Positions 22,008 through 33,775 of a stretch of 64,000 nucleotides of DNA are shown here, piece by piece; the first letter of the stretch is position 1, and each line of letters starts with the position of its first letter. This stretch comes from Arachis hypogaea (Eukaryota; Streptophyta; Magnoliopsida; Fabales; Fabaceae): NCBI RefSeq assembly GCF_003086295.3, contig NC_092046.1, positions 109,037,363 to 109,101,362 of the forward strand, in the 5' to 3' direction. A model generated the notes under the pieces. The model searched no databases, was not told the origin of the DNA, and was given only the letters and a program-made list of their open reading frames with translations. A program made the translations under genes and the position numbers.

Positions 22008-23618
22008 ATGCATCGTGCATACTCATTAGCCATCTTAAACATTGAGCCTAAATGCTATGAAGATGCCATACTTAAACCTTGTTGGCAAGAGGCCATCCGA
22101 ACTGAATTGGATGCTCTAAATGAGAACAAAACTTGGACATTGACTTCCCTTCCAAGTGGTAAGAAGGCGATTGGTTGTAAGTGGATCTTTAGGGTCAAAT
22201 ATCACCCTGATAGTAGTGTTGAGCAACACAAGGCTCGCCTCGTGGCAAAGGAGTTCACTCAAGTCCCCGGAATTGACTATAAAGACACGTTTAGTCCCGT
22301 TATCAAGCTAGGAACACTGCGGGTTGTTTTGGCACTGGCTGTTGTCAAGGGATAGCATTTGAAGCAAATTGACATTAATATCGCCTTTCTACATGGTGAG
22401 CTTGATGAGGAAGTGTACATGAAACCTCCCAAAGGTCTCGCAATAGCTTCGGGTAAGGTTTGCAAACTTGAAAAGTCTCTATATGAGCTTAAACAAGCTA
22501 TTAGAAAATGGAACTTCAAACTGAAATCTGCTCTGCTAGAGTTAGGATATAATTAGTGTAAATCTGATTACAACATGTTTACTGAATTCCAAAGTACATG
22601 GTTTTACAGTCATTTTGGTTTATGTTGACGATTTAGTGTTGGAAGGGGACGATTTGTTTGAAATTGAAAGGTTGAAGCAGACTTTAAGGACATAAGTAAT
22701 CTCAAGTTCTTCCTTGGCTTAGAAGTTGCTAGGTCTTCAAAAGGCATAGCTTTATATCAGTGAAAATATGTTCTAGATCTCTTGCAGGACACTGATTTTG
22801 AGCATTGTAAGCCCGCCTCCATGGACTATGGGGCGAAATTAAGAAAGGATGATGGAGATAGTCTTCCAGATTCCTCCGATTATAGAAAAATCATTGGAAA
22901 ACTGTTGTATCTCTCAAACACAAGGCCGGATATAAGCTTTGCAGTTGGCAAGCTCAGCCAATTTTTGGATTGTCCCACAACTAATCACTTAAAAGCGGCA
23001 CATAGGATCCTCATGTACATAAAGAACTCTTCGGCAGCGGGGTTGTTCTTCTTGGCTAACTTTGATCGATCTCTCATTGGATTCTTTGATTCTGCCTGGG
23101 CTGGATGCCTCGACTCGTAATGATCGATTTCAGCCTATTGTTTCTATATGGGTTCCTCCCTTGTCACTTGGAAGAGCAAGAAGCAAGTAATCGCCGCAGC
23201 TTCTTCCTCTGAGGCAGAGTATCGGACTCTTGCACTGGCCACCAGAGAAGCTCAATGGCTTAGTTATGTATTGAAAGACTTAGGAGCACCTCTTGGTAAA
23301 CCTGTGAATTTGTACAGTGATAGTAAATCTGCCATTTATATTGCTACTAATTCAGTACTTTACAAGCGTACAAAGCATATTAAGACTGATTGTCACATTG
23401 TGAGGAATAAATTGCAAGAGGACTTAATTCATCTTTTACCAATTTCTACACATGAGCAGGTCGCAGACATCATGACTAAACCTTTGACACCAGGACCGTT
23501 CAGCATATTGTATGGCAAGCTTGGGTTGTTGGACATTTTTATGCCCAATCCTCCTAGCTTGAGAGAGGATATTACCTTATATAACATACTGCCGTTAGTT
23601 GTATCTATAATTAGTTAG
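22008..23618 (+). pseudogene. Copia reverse transcriptase and RNase H
   Basis: The RT starts around 22,080 with WQEAIRTELDALNENKTWTL, CKWIFRVKYH and the substrate block LVAKEFTQVPGIDYKDTFSPV. A TAG replaces tryptophan at about 22,353. The catalytic YVDDL is readable at about 22,620-22,634 but out of frame with the preceding block. RNase H follows, with LLYLSNTRPDISFAVG, WKSKKQVIAAASSSEAEYR (23,160-23,230), DSKSAIYIATN and HIKTDCHIVR, ending with the standard QVADIMTKPL. The last part (23,148-23,618) is open. The element is inactive. Confidence 0.9.
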
Positions 23619-23797
23619 TCTTAGTTAGTTCTCCCTTAATTGGTTAGTGCAGGTTAGGATAGTGTGTCTATATATTATATATGCAGTTAGTTGTTGTAAA
23701 CGAGACTTGTGTGTCATAATGAAAGTTAATATTTTGACTCATTCTCTTCACTAGTTTTAGTTCTGAACTTATTTATCTCTTTCTTTTCACACCTTCA
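23570..23797 (+). repeat. Copia 3' LTR
   Basis: Pairs with 307-529. A purine-rich gagagagga precedes it. Ends near accttcaa at 23,798. Boundaries are approximate because both LTRs have diverged. Confidence 0.75.
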
Positions 23798-25498
23798 ATA
23801 ATTAGAAAAATGCACATTTCTTTATGTAGCTCGAATTATTTTATTTTCTGATAAGTCTTGAACGAAGAATATAATTCAATTTAACTAATCAAAAAATAAA
23901 ATAAAATAGTTATTGCTAAGGATAAAGAATTACTGTTTTTAATAATCAAACAACTATAAGAACAAATTTTGGCCATGAGTTTGGAACGAGAGGGTAGGAG
24001 AAAAGGAGAGGAGAATTCACAGAGAGAGAAAGAGAGAGTTTTATTTTATTACGAAAATTCTTTTAATTTAATTTGAGTAACGTGACAAATAAATTTTAAA
24101 AAATTTATACTTTGTACATATTAGTCTTTAAAAAAAAAAGATACCAATAAAATCTTTTAAGATAACACTTGTGGACACACTACCTTTAAATTATAGAACC
24201 TTCTTCATTATATACTATTTCACCATGGTAATGAATGGATAACAATGGATTTCTTGACATTGTAGAAAAAAATAGCAACAATGAAAACGAAAGTAGAGAA
24301 TGAAATTGTGATTCATAGCTCCGCTCTCCAACAGGTATTTATTTTAGAAACTCATCCTAGAATTTGTCGGGAGTGCAGCAAACTCTATATAAATTATAGA
24401 GTTCATCGGGGGTGCGGCAAACTTGCTCTAATTACAAAAAAAAAAAAATCATATTCTAAAAAATAAAATTAAAAAATCTTGTTTGAAAAATTAATTTATT
24501 TTTTTATTTTATTTAAGTAAAAAATCCTCGTGCAAAGGCTATCATTGTAATGTTAAAACAAACCTGCAACCATAAGGTGATAAAACAAGGGATAATATTT
24601 ATGAGAAATTGGTCACAGTAGAAGTTCGAGTTTACAAGAGAAGTGCCACGTACTTACAAAATTACTTGGTTTCATATGAAAAAAAAATATATTAACACTC
24701 CAATCAATTTATTTTTAGCTATAGTTACATACAATTCTAAAGATGGAAACAATATAGGGCCGCCATGGAAGCAGACTAAAACAACGAAGAGGTGGCAGGA
24801 AAAAAAAGGGGGAAAATAGGAAAAAGGAAAATTGTAGAGAAAATAACCTTCGGGAAAAAAGAGTGTGTTGTCTTTTATTGTTTACTTTGATCTTTCTTGC
24901 TAAACATCATATAAATCAATCCTTTTTAACAATTTCAGTATAAAAAGTCCATTTAAATAATTTTTTTTTGGTATACAATCCATTTAAATAATTAATTTAG
25001 CCTGTGATCCTTTAGAGTAATTTTCCAAATTAAAAACTGGATCATCCTAGAAATGTCAAGGGCTTTATAATTCTAATAAATAATAACTGAATGATGGACC
25101 ATCAGATATAGTTTCTAGTTAACTTAAATATATGGGTTTCGATGCATGAATTGATAACATTATCGCATACCTATGCCATTGTACATTGTCGACACATGAA
25201 CAAACACCTATAAAAATGCAACATATACGAAAACCGAATGTTGCTAACAGCCAACTTATTATTTCTTCTTAATATGTATATATATCCATTTTAAAAGTGT
25301 CATCCTACTAAAAATCAGGACATCAAAGCGTCTCGCACTTGGTACAAATATTATGGTATAGAAAAGGCCATGCGTTTGCATCTTGTATCGGCAATTATGA
25401 AATAAATTGTTTCAGGCTTATCCATAATTTAGGACTACTCCAAATTCTATTTTCCAAGCTTCAAGTTTGTTATGGTGTATTCTGATTCGCCTTAATTT
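23798..25498. other. Intergenic sequence between copia element and PEX14
   Basis: AT-rich, with no supported gene. It has a purine block gagagagaaagagagag near 24,015 and two copies of a tcgggNgtgcNgcaaact word at 24,368 and 24,406 around a short inverted repeat (aactctata...tatagagtt). The part nearest 25,498 is probably the PEX14 3' untranslated region. Confidence 0.6.
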
Positions 25499-28400
25499 CT
25501 ATTCCCGTCTGAGTTCTTGGTCTTCTTGTATCTCAACTGTGCTGGGAATCGAGCTGCTGCTGCCACCCTCGACCGCACCTTCAGATTCTGATCGCCTTGG
25601 GATCCTAGTAACCTCATCAGACACATCTGAAGAATTACCTACAGACTGAGTATCCGACATCTGATCCTTTTGGGCCGCTGGCTTCGGGCGCCTGATTGCT
25701 TCTGCAGCCTCTGCCATTGCTATGGGGGGAGGTTGAGGGGGAACCCATGTGCGTTGGGGTGGTGGCTGATTGGATGCAACACCATAACTTGATCCATTTC
25801 CATTATATTCAGTTTCATTACCAATTTCTCTGATTCTAGCATTTTTCCTCTGCCACCAGGGTAGCGCATCATCACCGTCACCATTGGATTGAGTGGAATC
25901 TTGGACCTTTGAATTCAAGTATTCTCCATTTCCCTGAGCATGAGGCACCTGGGTAGACGAGTTCTGAACCTGACTAACCTCCCAAGGCTAGCCAGCAGAA
26001 ATTTAAGTAAATAATCAGAGATACAGATGATATTATACCATTGAGAAAGCAATTTGATAATTATGCATTATGCATAAATTACTGCTTTGTAAAACATATC
26101 ATAAATATGATCAGACTGCAAGAGTTTAGAAACATCATGCTGCTGATTAGTTTTTTGGAAGATACTCTTCAAAGATGGACTAAATTAAATCTAAAGTTTC
26201 ACGAATCAAGAGTTCGGGACTTATGCAACTGTCAAAATTAATTACTTCCCACATCTAATATACTAAGAAAATGCAAAGGGAGCTCTTTGTAAACCTTGGG
26301 TCTAGACAATAAGTGAGGATTTGATGGTTGCTGACCAGGGTTGGGGATAAATCATTGTTTCCCTGTGTTCTAATCCATTACTCCATGCTAACACCCTTGT
26401 TCATACCAAAGAGGAATAACTTATAATTTCAATCGATATTTTTAGGCAAGAAACAAATTCATATCAGTAATGTAAATGAGTTGTATGGTTTTTGTATTTT
26501 AGATGTGCAAGTAACTGTATCCAGATTTTCAAAAGGGAAAATGGTTTACTCTAGTGTTTGAAGGCTTCTCCCCTCTTTGAACCATGTTCATTATCTGACA
26601 AAAAGGCAATTAAAGAAGTCAATATAGAATAGAATTTGTAGCAAGGAAGATAAATAACACATTATTCATCCCACCAAATATGAAGAATATAAAGCATTAG
26701 CTGAACACAACTCGGTAGGTGAAAAAGAGAAAGAGAGAGGGGGGGGGGGTGCAAAAGCAAAATAATCACTACCTCCATATATGACTTTGGATGAAGAGAA
26801 CTCGGTGGTTCGTATGATACAGGTGGGGATGTAGATCTCACTGCACATCACATTCTAATTATAGGTTATCATTCCAAAAGTAAGATCAATTTACTTGATA
26901 TTTAATTAATATAACAACCTGAATGCAAGTCATAATCAGCCTTGCCATTGACAATCAGTTGCTGCATTTATTATGAAAGGTTACGGTCATCAAAAGCCAA
27001 CTTATTTTAGACAACTCAACGAGAATCAGAGAAAACGTAAGCCACAGTTTCATTAAGGATGAAACACATTGCTGTTCTAAGTACCTTTGTATTAGTTTGA
27101 GTGACTCGGAGATCTTCTTGTGCTAAAAGGAAAAATTCCCCATCAGTAGCTATATTTTCTCCCATTATTTGGCAAAGAAAATATTCAATAAGAACCTAAA
27201 ATTCTAAGTAACTCCCACAAATTTACAGCACAAATGTCTTAGAACATAAACATAAAAAGCCACTAAATCTATCAGGAAGCCTGAAATGATATCAGTCCAA
27301 GTCAAGGGATTATGTACGATTTCCAACAATCACAAAGCAAAAATTACAGTAGGATGGACAGAACGCACATAAAACATGTTTCACTCTTAAGGAATAAAAG
27401 AATATAAATGTTCCTCAATTACCCAACCGCCACATTTTTGACAAATATACAAGGGGCTATTGCAAATTGAAATCTGAATGCCTGAAATTTTCATCTTAGC
27501 TAAATAGATTAAATGGGAATGCCCAATTACCTTCTATTCGTCTTAATGCATTAGTCATTGACTTCATTTCCTGTACTTGCATATCTAAAAGACTCACAAC
27601 TTCCACAAAGTGTTTTCTCTCTGCAAAGTATAAAACATGCAGAAACAACCACAGTCACTTCTCAGAAATAAACCATTCTGGAGAAAACTAGGAAAGTTTA
27701 AAATAGTAATAAAAGGATTACACAGTGTGCATATTAAAGGTCATCCGTCCATTATACCAACCTTCCTCTTTTGAAATCAGCATATCTTGGCTAGCTTTTG
27801 CAACATCTGCAGCTGCAGCCGCAGCAGACTTTGCAGCTTGTGCAGCTTCCTCCACCAGTGTCGGTTTTCTGTCTAATTTCTTTAATTCTTCATCATCTTC
27901 TTCTACGACAACTTTGCGTATCCAGGATTTCAAGCGAGGAAGAATGGAATTCTGCAAGGAGCACACTTCAAAGTTCAGTGGATAAAACCACATCGTAATA
28001 AAACTTGCTTTCATAAGATAGCCACATCAATAAAAACCTTAACACAGTATTCTTTTTAATAAGATACCAATCTAGATTGCATCATGATGATTGGACGGTG
28101 ATAGTACCTTAACTACTATAGCTGTTCCAGCACCTGAAGCAGCCAATACTCCAATTGCAATAAGGGCATGGGACCAGTGAAATCTGGAGCGGGACAAGGT
28201 TGCTGATGAAGTATTAACTCCAGCAGAGGCAGGTAGACCAGGTTGCAAAGCTTGTGGTTGGGCCTGTTGTTGAATGTTCGATGAAGATTTTACTTGTCCA
28301 TCTATATTAACAATAAGCCATTTTCAAAATATAACTGAAGTGTGAATAAACTTTCTATTGTGGTTCAACTCGACCCAAAAAATTATAAGAAAACAAAGAA

Positions 28401-29188
28401 AACCATATAGTAACTTCAACACGGTATAATTCACCTTGAGTGACACCACCTGTCTGCACAGTCGGAGCTGAATCCTGCAATTGGTGCCAGATGTGAACAA
28501 GTACATATAGTTAGTTGCAGATGAACAAGTAAAAGGGCAATCCAGAAAAACTTAAGCAACATATATAAACAGTAGCTCACTGGCACACGCCGAAAGGCTT
28601 CATCTATCTCCTCCTTGGTAAGGCCCTTCCTTTCCAAAAAGGATCGCCTGTACATGACAGGAGAGCCTTTAACTTTGGGGTGTGACAGAAATTTCACAGC
28701 ATTCTGAACTTGTTCTTCCCTCATCGGCTCCGAATTTACAAAAACCAAAGGCGTGGAGCTCTGTTTGACAGGTTCCTCTGTGGCACCCTGCTGATCCACA
28801 TTTGCTGCTGGTTCCGCACTTTCAGCACCTAAAAAATGTCAAAATCGGCAAAATGAAATGTATCACGCAAATGTCAAGTTATCAATAGAGTCTATACAAT
28901 TTTACCTGAAAATTCTGCTAGCACATCCAAAATTCATAGCAGTATAGCAAAAACGACAGTTACATATGAACATAACATGATATTTGGAACGATAAAAGAA
29001 GTGAAATTGTGCTCAAATTCAATCATATAGTGGGGGGAAAGCTAAGTAATGGATGTCATACCATAACATACAAAACACAGTTGTTATTATTACTACAAAA
29101 CACATATATCAAAAAGGAATAAGAAAAGGAGAATTGAGAAGATAGAAGAACCTTGATTTTGATTTTGAGTGGGAGACTGGGTAGCCAT
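25499..29188 (-). CDS. PEX14: Peroxisomal membrane docking protein PEX14
   Basis: Ten coding exons with GT..AG junctions and consistent phases: 29,152-29,188; 28,581-28,828; 28,435-28,474; 28,108-28,301; 27,762-27,951; 27,531-27,620; 27,085-27,122; 26,919-26,961; 26,773-26,840; 25,499-25,987. They total 1,437 nt and 478 residues, close to the roughly 500 of plant PEX14. Residues about 39-95 form the conserved PEX5/PEX19-binding domain (REEQVQNAVKFLSHPKVKG, RRSFLERKGLTKEEIDEAF). Residues about 150-173 are a hydrophobic membrane segment (HALIAIGVLAASGAGTAIVV). Residues 174-280 are alanine/charged and predicted coiled coil. The tail is low-complexity with PWWQRKNARIREI. Known role: part of the docking complex on the peroxisome membrane that receives PEX5-cargo during matrix-protein import. 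The start codon is the first ATG of exon 1 (MATQSPTQNQNQ). No stops or frame breaks were seen, so it looks functional. Confidence 0.95.
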
Positions 29189-29574
29189 GCTTGTCTGCAG
29201 CTGCTGCTTCCTCCTATGAGCCTATCCTAGGGTTCGATTCCTATAATATAGCATAGAGTTAAGAAATAATAGGAGAAAAAGAAATAAAAGTAGAGGCACC
29301 AAAAATAGTGATTATAATTGTTACGTGGTATTATTGGAAGGAACAAGAGATGAGGATGAAATGAAGTGAGTGGATCAGCTCATCATCAGCATGGAGAGAG
29401 AGAGAGAGAGAGAGTTCTCTTTTAATTTGTCAATATTGTATTATCCTCTGTTTGTTGCTGCAGTCTTTATTCGGCGGGGGAAAAAACGCCAAAATCAATA
29501 TCAGGGCCTCAGGCCACATTTCTTCTGTTTCTTTTTTACTTTTTTATAATTATGTACAGGTTCTGACTTCTGAG
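29189..29574 (-). promoter_or_regulatory. PEX14 5' flank and probable promoter
   Basis: The region between the PEX14 start and the MULE end is under 400 bp. It contains a (GA)n tract at 29,393-29,414, which on the gene strand is a (CT)n tract. CT-rich microsatellites are common in plant 5' untranslated or promoter regions. No clear TATA box was picked out. The nearby MULE and its nest displace whatever lay further upstream. Confidence 0.5.
29393..29414. repeat. (GA)n microsatellite
   Basis: About 11 uninterrupted GA dinucleotides, roughly 205 nt upstream of the PEX14 start codon. Confidence 0.95.
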
Positions 29575-29669
29575 ATACTTATTTAATTTTGAAATGGAGG
29601 TAAGTATGGTGTATAGCTGAGTTACTGGGGTCTGGCGTATTGTACGAAAGTGTGGTAGCTGCGATGAAA

Positions 29670-29758
29670 AAATCGGACGGTCCGATTTAAGAGGGAATAA
29701 TCGAACGGTCCGATTACAGAATTTGAAAGTATACAAATTGGACGGTCCAATTTGTATA
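29670..29758. repeat. Hairpin words at the left MULE end
   Basis: Three inverted repeats with a one-base centre: AAATCGGAC-g-GTCCGATTT (29,670-29,688), AATCGaAC-g-GTcCGATT (29,699-29,715, imperfect), and 14-nt arms TATACAAATTGGAC around g at 29,730-29,758. The last has a different arm sequence from the first but is still fully paired. Similar words occur at 60,060-60,285. Confidence 0.8.
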
Positions 29759-30222
29759 TTAATGTCCACGCATCTTGCATGCAGCCTCTTAGTCCATAGA
29801 CCCACTTTAAAACTAACTAACGTATCCATTCATTCCTTTCGGTCTCACTTGTTCACTCTTCACTCTTGATTATACTCAACCCCACATTTTTTTTCTTCTC
29901 TTTTTTCATGGAAGCTGTAAAAATTTAAAAAGAAGCTGCTGCAAGGAAAAACAAAAATCAACAATGTCAAGAAGACCATAAATAAAAGAAGTTAATCATT
30001 CAGAATTTTTTAATTATCTTAATTATGTAAATTTTTTATTATCAAATAATTTGATTTAATCTAAATAATAATAATAACATTAAAGATTAGTTTATTGTAG
30101 CAATTATTATTAAGTGGATTGTAGGTATGTATTAATATTAATATTGTTATTAATTGTTAGAAGCCAACAGTAAAATAAAATAAATTTTGAAGGTTTTTGA
30201 ATAATGATTAAATTAATTTTTC
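29759..30222. other. MULE left interior, no gene seen
   Basis: AT-rich sequence between the terminal hairpins and the PMD pseudogene. It may include a degraded 5' part or intron of the PMD gene, but no coding block could be read. Confidence 0.5.
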
Positions 30223-31101
30223 AATTGGTGAGTGTGTTGTGACATTAGAGGATATGGCGATAATTCTTGGTCTTCTAACAAACGGTCTTCCAGTTACAGG
30301 ACCGACTCTAAGTAATTATGAGGCTTTAGAGGTCGAATGCTTGTATCAATTTGGTGTTGCACCTAGGAAGACATATTGTAGAGGAAGCTTCATAAAGTTG
30401 ATGTGATTTCGGGGACTGAAGGATCATTTAGAGTTGGATAATGATATTCAAATTCAGAAGTACATAAAGTGCCACATAATATTATTTGGGACCATTCTGT
30501 TTGGAGACAAGTCTGAGACAGCGGTGCACTGAAAATTTCTGCCGTTGCTTCGTAACTTCAGTGGGATCATAAAATTTAGTTGGGATCGGCATGTCTGACG
30601 TACTTGTATAGAGCATTGCGTAGGGTCACTCGTATCGACTACAAGGAGATCGATGGTCCACTGACACTTCTACTTACCTGGGCTTGGATCCATCTACCAT
30701 TTCTATCACCGATTCCCAGCAATCCTCAAGTCTTTCCGATTGCAAACAGGTAAAATTAATCACTATCTGCTTTGAAAAAGTGTAGCACATTTTATTTTGA
30801 TTTTTATGATAACAGTTTAATTAACGGATGGTTTAATGTCAGCTAGCGTAATTGGGATCGTGCTAATCGGCCTTACAAATATCATTCTCTTACTCACTTT
30901 AGGAGGTCGTTGGATGATCTGCAAGAAGCACATGTATGTTGTATTCAACTATTATCTATTTTTGTTTAGCTGTATTATTATCTGGTGTGTAATCCTTTTT
31001 TAATTTCAATATGTTCAGTTTGTTTGGGAGGCTTATGCAGTTGATCGCATTGAGCCAGGAATGATTCTTGCTGACATCCATCAGCATTCGGTTATTTCTA
31101 C
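30223..31101 (+). pseudogene. Plant mobile domain (PMD/MAIN-like) gene fragment
   Basis: Three exon-like blocks, about 30,223-30,749, 30,843-30,933 and 31,019-31,101, are joined by plausible GT..AG introns. They encode a plant mobile domain: TLEDMAIILGLLTNGLPVTG, YEALEVECLYQFGVAPRKT, ETAVH, LTLLLTWAWIHLPFLSPIP and VDRIEPGMILADIHQHSVI. PMD proteins include Arabidopsis MAIN/MAIL1 (which act with PP7L phosphatase) and many transposon-borne copies. At least three conserved tryptophans are now stops (for example after SFIKLM, and at the exon 2 start). The N-terminal third of the domain and everything after HSVI are missing. It faces the MULE transposase tail to tail, and both genes are cut at the same junction. 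Confidence 0.82.
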
Positions 31102-31106
31102 TGCCA

Positions 31107-31463
31107 AAGCATACTGTTCACGTGGGATCCGGTTCAGCCAGTTAGTGTAAGCCTCACCCCATTCGTGTAATCGCTGATAATGCATCTTGTACTCGCGAGC
31201 TATCCTTGAATATCCTATGATAAACAAAAGACCTCCTAATAAAAACCATGCATTATAATAGAATCTGTAACAATAACAAATTTTCTTGTATTCAACTTTA
31301 CCTATGTTGACGATAAGCTTCTGTAGGTACGGAGCCTTGAACTTCCTCAAGAAGTTGGACTTTATATGCCTGATACAAAATATGTGAAAAGCTCTAGGAG
31401 GAGACTAGGCTCCGTTACTACAAGTAATAGCTAAGTTGATGGACTCGTGTCAATTATAAGGCC
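31107..31463 (-). pseudogene. MULE transposase, C-terminal piece
   Basis: Exons 31,302-31,463 and about 31,107-31,214 (intron donor GTAAAG, acceptor ATCATAG) encode SPPRAFHIFCIRHIKSNFLR, KFKAPYLQKLIVNIG, YSRIAREYKMHYQRLHEWGE and NRIPREQYALA. These are standard for the region after the MULE catalytic domain. The frame ends abruptly near 31,107 next to the convergent PMD fragment; the usual SWIM zinc-finger tail is absent. A stop lies upstream of SPPRAF. Confidence 0.85.
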
Positions 31464-32371
31464 TGATGGGTTGAAATCAGAATTTCATACCTAAACTCAC
31501 CGGCAAGTGTACCGGGTCGCATCAAGTAGTAAAACTCACTTAGAGTGAGGTCGATCCCACAGGATTGATGGATCAAGCAACTTTAGTGGGTGATTAGTTT
31601 AGTCAAGCTAACATTGGTGAATTGAGTGAAATTGAAGCAACAGAATGTAAATTGCAATGAATTGTAAATTGCAGAAAGTAAAGTAGACAGAAGCTTAAAT
31701 TGGCAGAAGCTTAAAGAGCAAGAAAAGTAAATTGACAGAATCTTAAATGACAAGAAAGGTAAATTTCATGAAATGTAAAGGGGGCTGGGTGCTGGAAATT
31801 AAAGAAAGCAATAGATCAATTAATTGGAACAATTGTAGAAAATATAAATGTGCAGGAAAGTAAATCAAGCTCAATGTGAATGTGAAATTGCAGAAGAAGA
31901 GAATTGCTCAGAATTGCAGGAAGAGTAAATTTGGATCTCAACAATTTCAAATGTAAAGTTGCAGAAAATAAAATTGCAGAGAAGAAAATTGGAGCTGAGA
32001 ATTGTAGAAAGTGAAATTTGCATAAACTGAATTCAAGACTTGGAATGTAACAGTGCAGAAAAATTAAAAGTGTATACAAGGGAACTTTCTATTCTACCCT
32101 ACTCCTAATGCTCTCTAGCAGAGCCAGCCTTCTTTACAAAAATGAAAATGATGCCTTATATAGGCTTTACAAAGTGAAAATGAAAATGAAATTGAAAACA
32201 AATTAAAATTCAAATGAAAATCCTAATCTAACTGATCCTTGTACCTTTGAGTGATGTCAATTGGGTTTTGCTTGCTTTCAATGAAATGGGGTGATTTTTA
32301 TTTGGCCTTGAATAAAAAATAAATTTGAAAAAGGATGGGTCCGGTTAGCTTTGGTTCAATTTGGTTGGAGG

Positions 32372-33742
32372 TGTAACGACCCAATTTTCAATATGTCTAG
32401 ATCATACCGAAAACTGAGCGCTACCAATTTGTCTTCCTAATTATTATCTATTATTTATCATATGAGCCTGATTCGTTGTTAAAAGCGTAGTTAATTTGCG
32501 AGGTTTTTTTTTTTTGAAAACGTTTGGATTAATAGGCGGAATCACTCATAATCAATTCACAAGTAATAACAGATAAAACAGTTATAAACAACTACACATA
32601 AATACATCACAAGTAGCGAGCAACATTTAGTGATCCAGCCTTTGTTAGAGTATAGACCTTTAGTTAGAACACCCTTAAATATAGCTAGATAATAACTATA
32701 TACATATACATACATACAACTTCCCAGGTCCTGACCTGTTTAAGAAGTCCCTAAGCTGGCACCCAGGCTAGCCTAGACCCTATACTCACCTAGTCCCTCT
32801 AAACTACTAAAGCGAGGGAAAGTACGTTCTTAGGTCTTCAAAACTCAAGTCAAGTGGAACGTCATCAAAAGATAGAACATCATCTGCTACTCCTCTACAC
32901 GATCAGACTTTTCCACAGGACGTCTCTCTGGTGCCTCATGAAGTAGCCACACAATAGGAATCTCGTACACAGGATTTAGGTTAAAGTACGCATACGAACG
33001 GGGTGCAGACGTTGGCTGGTCTCACAGTATATACATATAACAGAGAACAATACTCACCCTAGACTCAGAAGACTATCTAGAGCAGAATCCTCTTCTTGCG
33101 AATGGTCATCAGCGGACTATGGTGAGGTACTCTTACTTCCATCTGAAGGGGGAAGGGAGAGAGAAGGGGTAAGAACTTGGGAGTTCTTAGTAGGGTCGGG
33201 GTTATTAGTTACGTTCATTTATTTGGGGTCGATTAGTAGATGAGTAACATAATATAGCGAAGCAGTAAATAGAAGATAAAGATAGAAAGAGAAAGTAGAG
33301 ACAACAAAAAGCAGAACACAAACAAAAGAATACAAGAAAATAAAACACAGAAATAGCATACGAGCAGACAAACATAAAGAAGTAGATCACACACAGAAAG
33401 GAATGCAACAGAGAATGATGCGCAGACAAGAATGATGCATATCTAGCCCTAGCGCAGGCCATGAGCTCATGTGTCGGTTGGCTGCCCGCAATCCCGACAT
33501 TTATCCGGTCACGAGTAATCCCGATTTCCCGAATACGATTTTCCGTTCCTAAATAAATGCGCATATAATAATAGCCGCTCATTTGAGACAGCCTCTGCTT
33601 ACTGCAGGAAAATATATATATACTCTGCTCTGCTCTGGGGAAGCGGAAAATAGCTGTAGGTAACTTAGTTTCCCTACAGAAGCTCTGGGTTGCATTAAGC
33701 AACTAATATATATTAAATATAGCTCTGGGTTGCATCAAGCAA

Positions 33743-33775
<33 letters not shown>

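Larger units (their letters stand above)
307..23797 (+). mobile_element. Degenerate Ty1/copia retrotransposon split by two nested LTR elements
   Basis: Matching LTR-like ends near 307-529 and 23,570-23,797 bracket fragments of gag, protease, integrase, reverse transcriptase and RNase H in the copia order. Removing the two inserted elements (1,613-11,746 and 13,105-20,954) leaves about 5.5 kb, a normal copia length. The two LTRs differ at many positions and the coding parts carry many stops, so this is the oldest element in the left third. A clear target-site duplication could not be identified, and the outer boundaries are accurate to about 10 bases only. Confidence 0.9.

Noticed and set aside
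307..23797. Clear target-site duplication for the copia element
   Set aside because: LTR ends are too diverged to place; candidate short matches near 302-306 and 23,804 are not convincing.
30223..31101. Functional MAIN/MAIL host gene
   Set aside because: Several conserved tryptophan codons are stops, both ends of the domain are missing and it lies inside a MULE.
33205..33702. 165-codon frame in the gypsy LTR, also at 40,361-40,858
   Set aside because: Shared only because LTRs are duplicated. It reads antisense-like low-complexity sequence over the minisatellite, with no domain or sensible start context.
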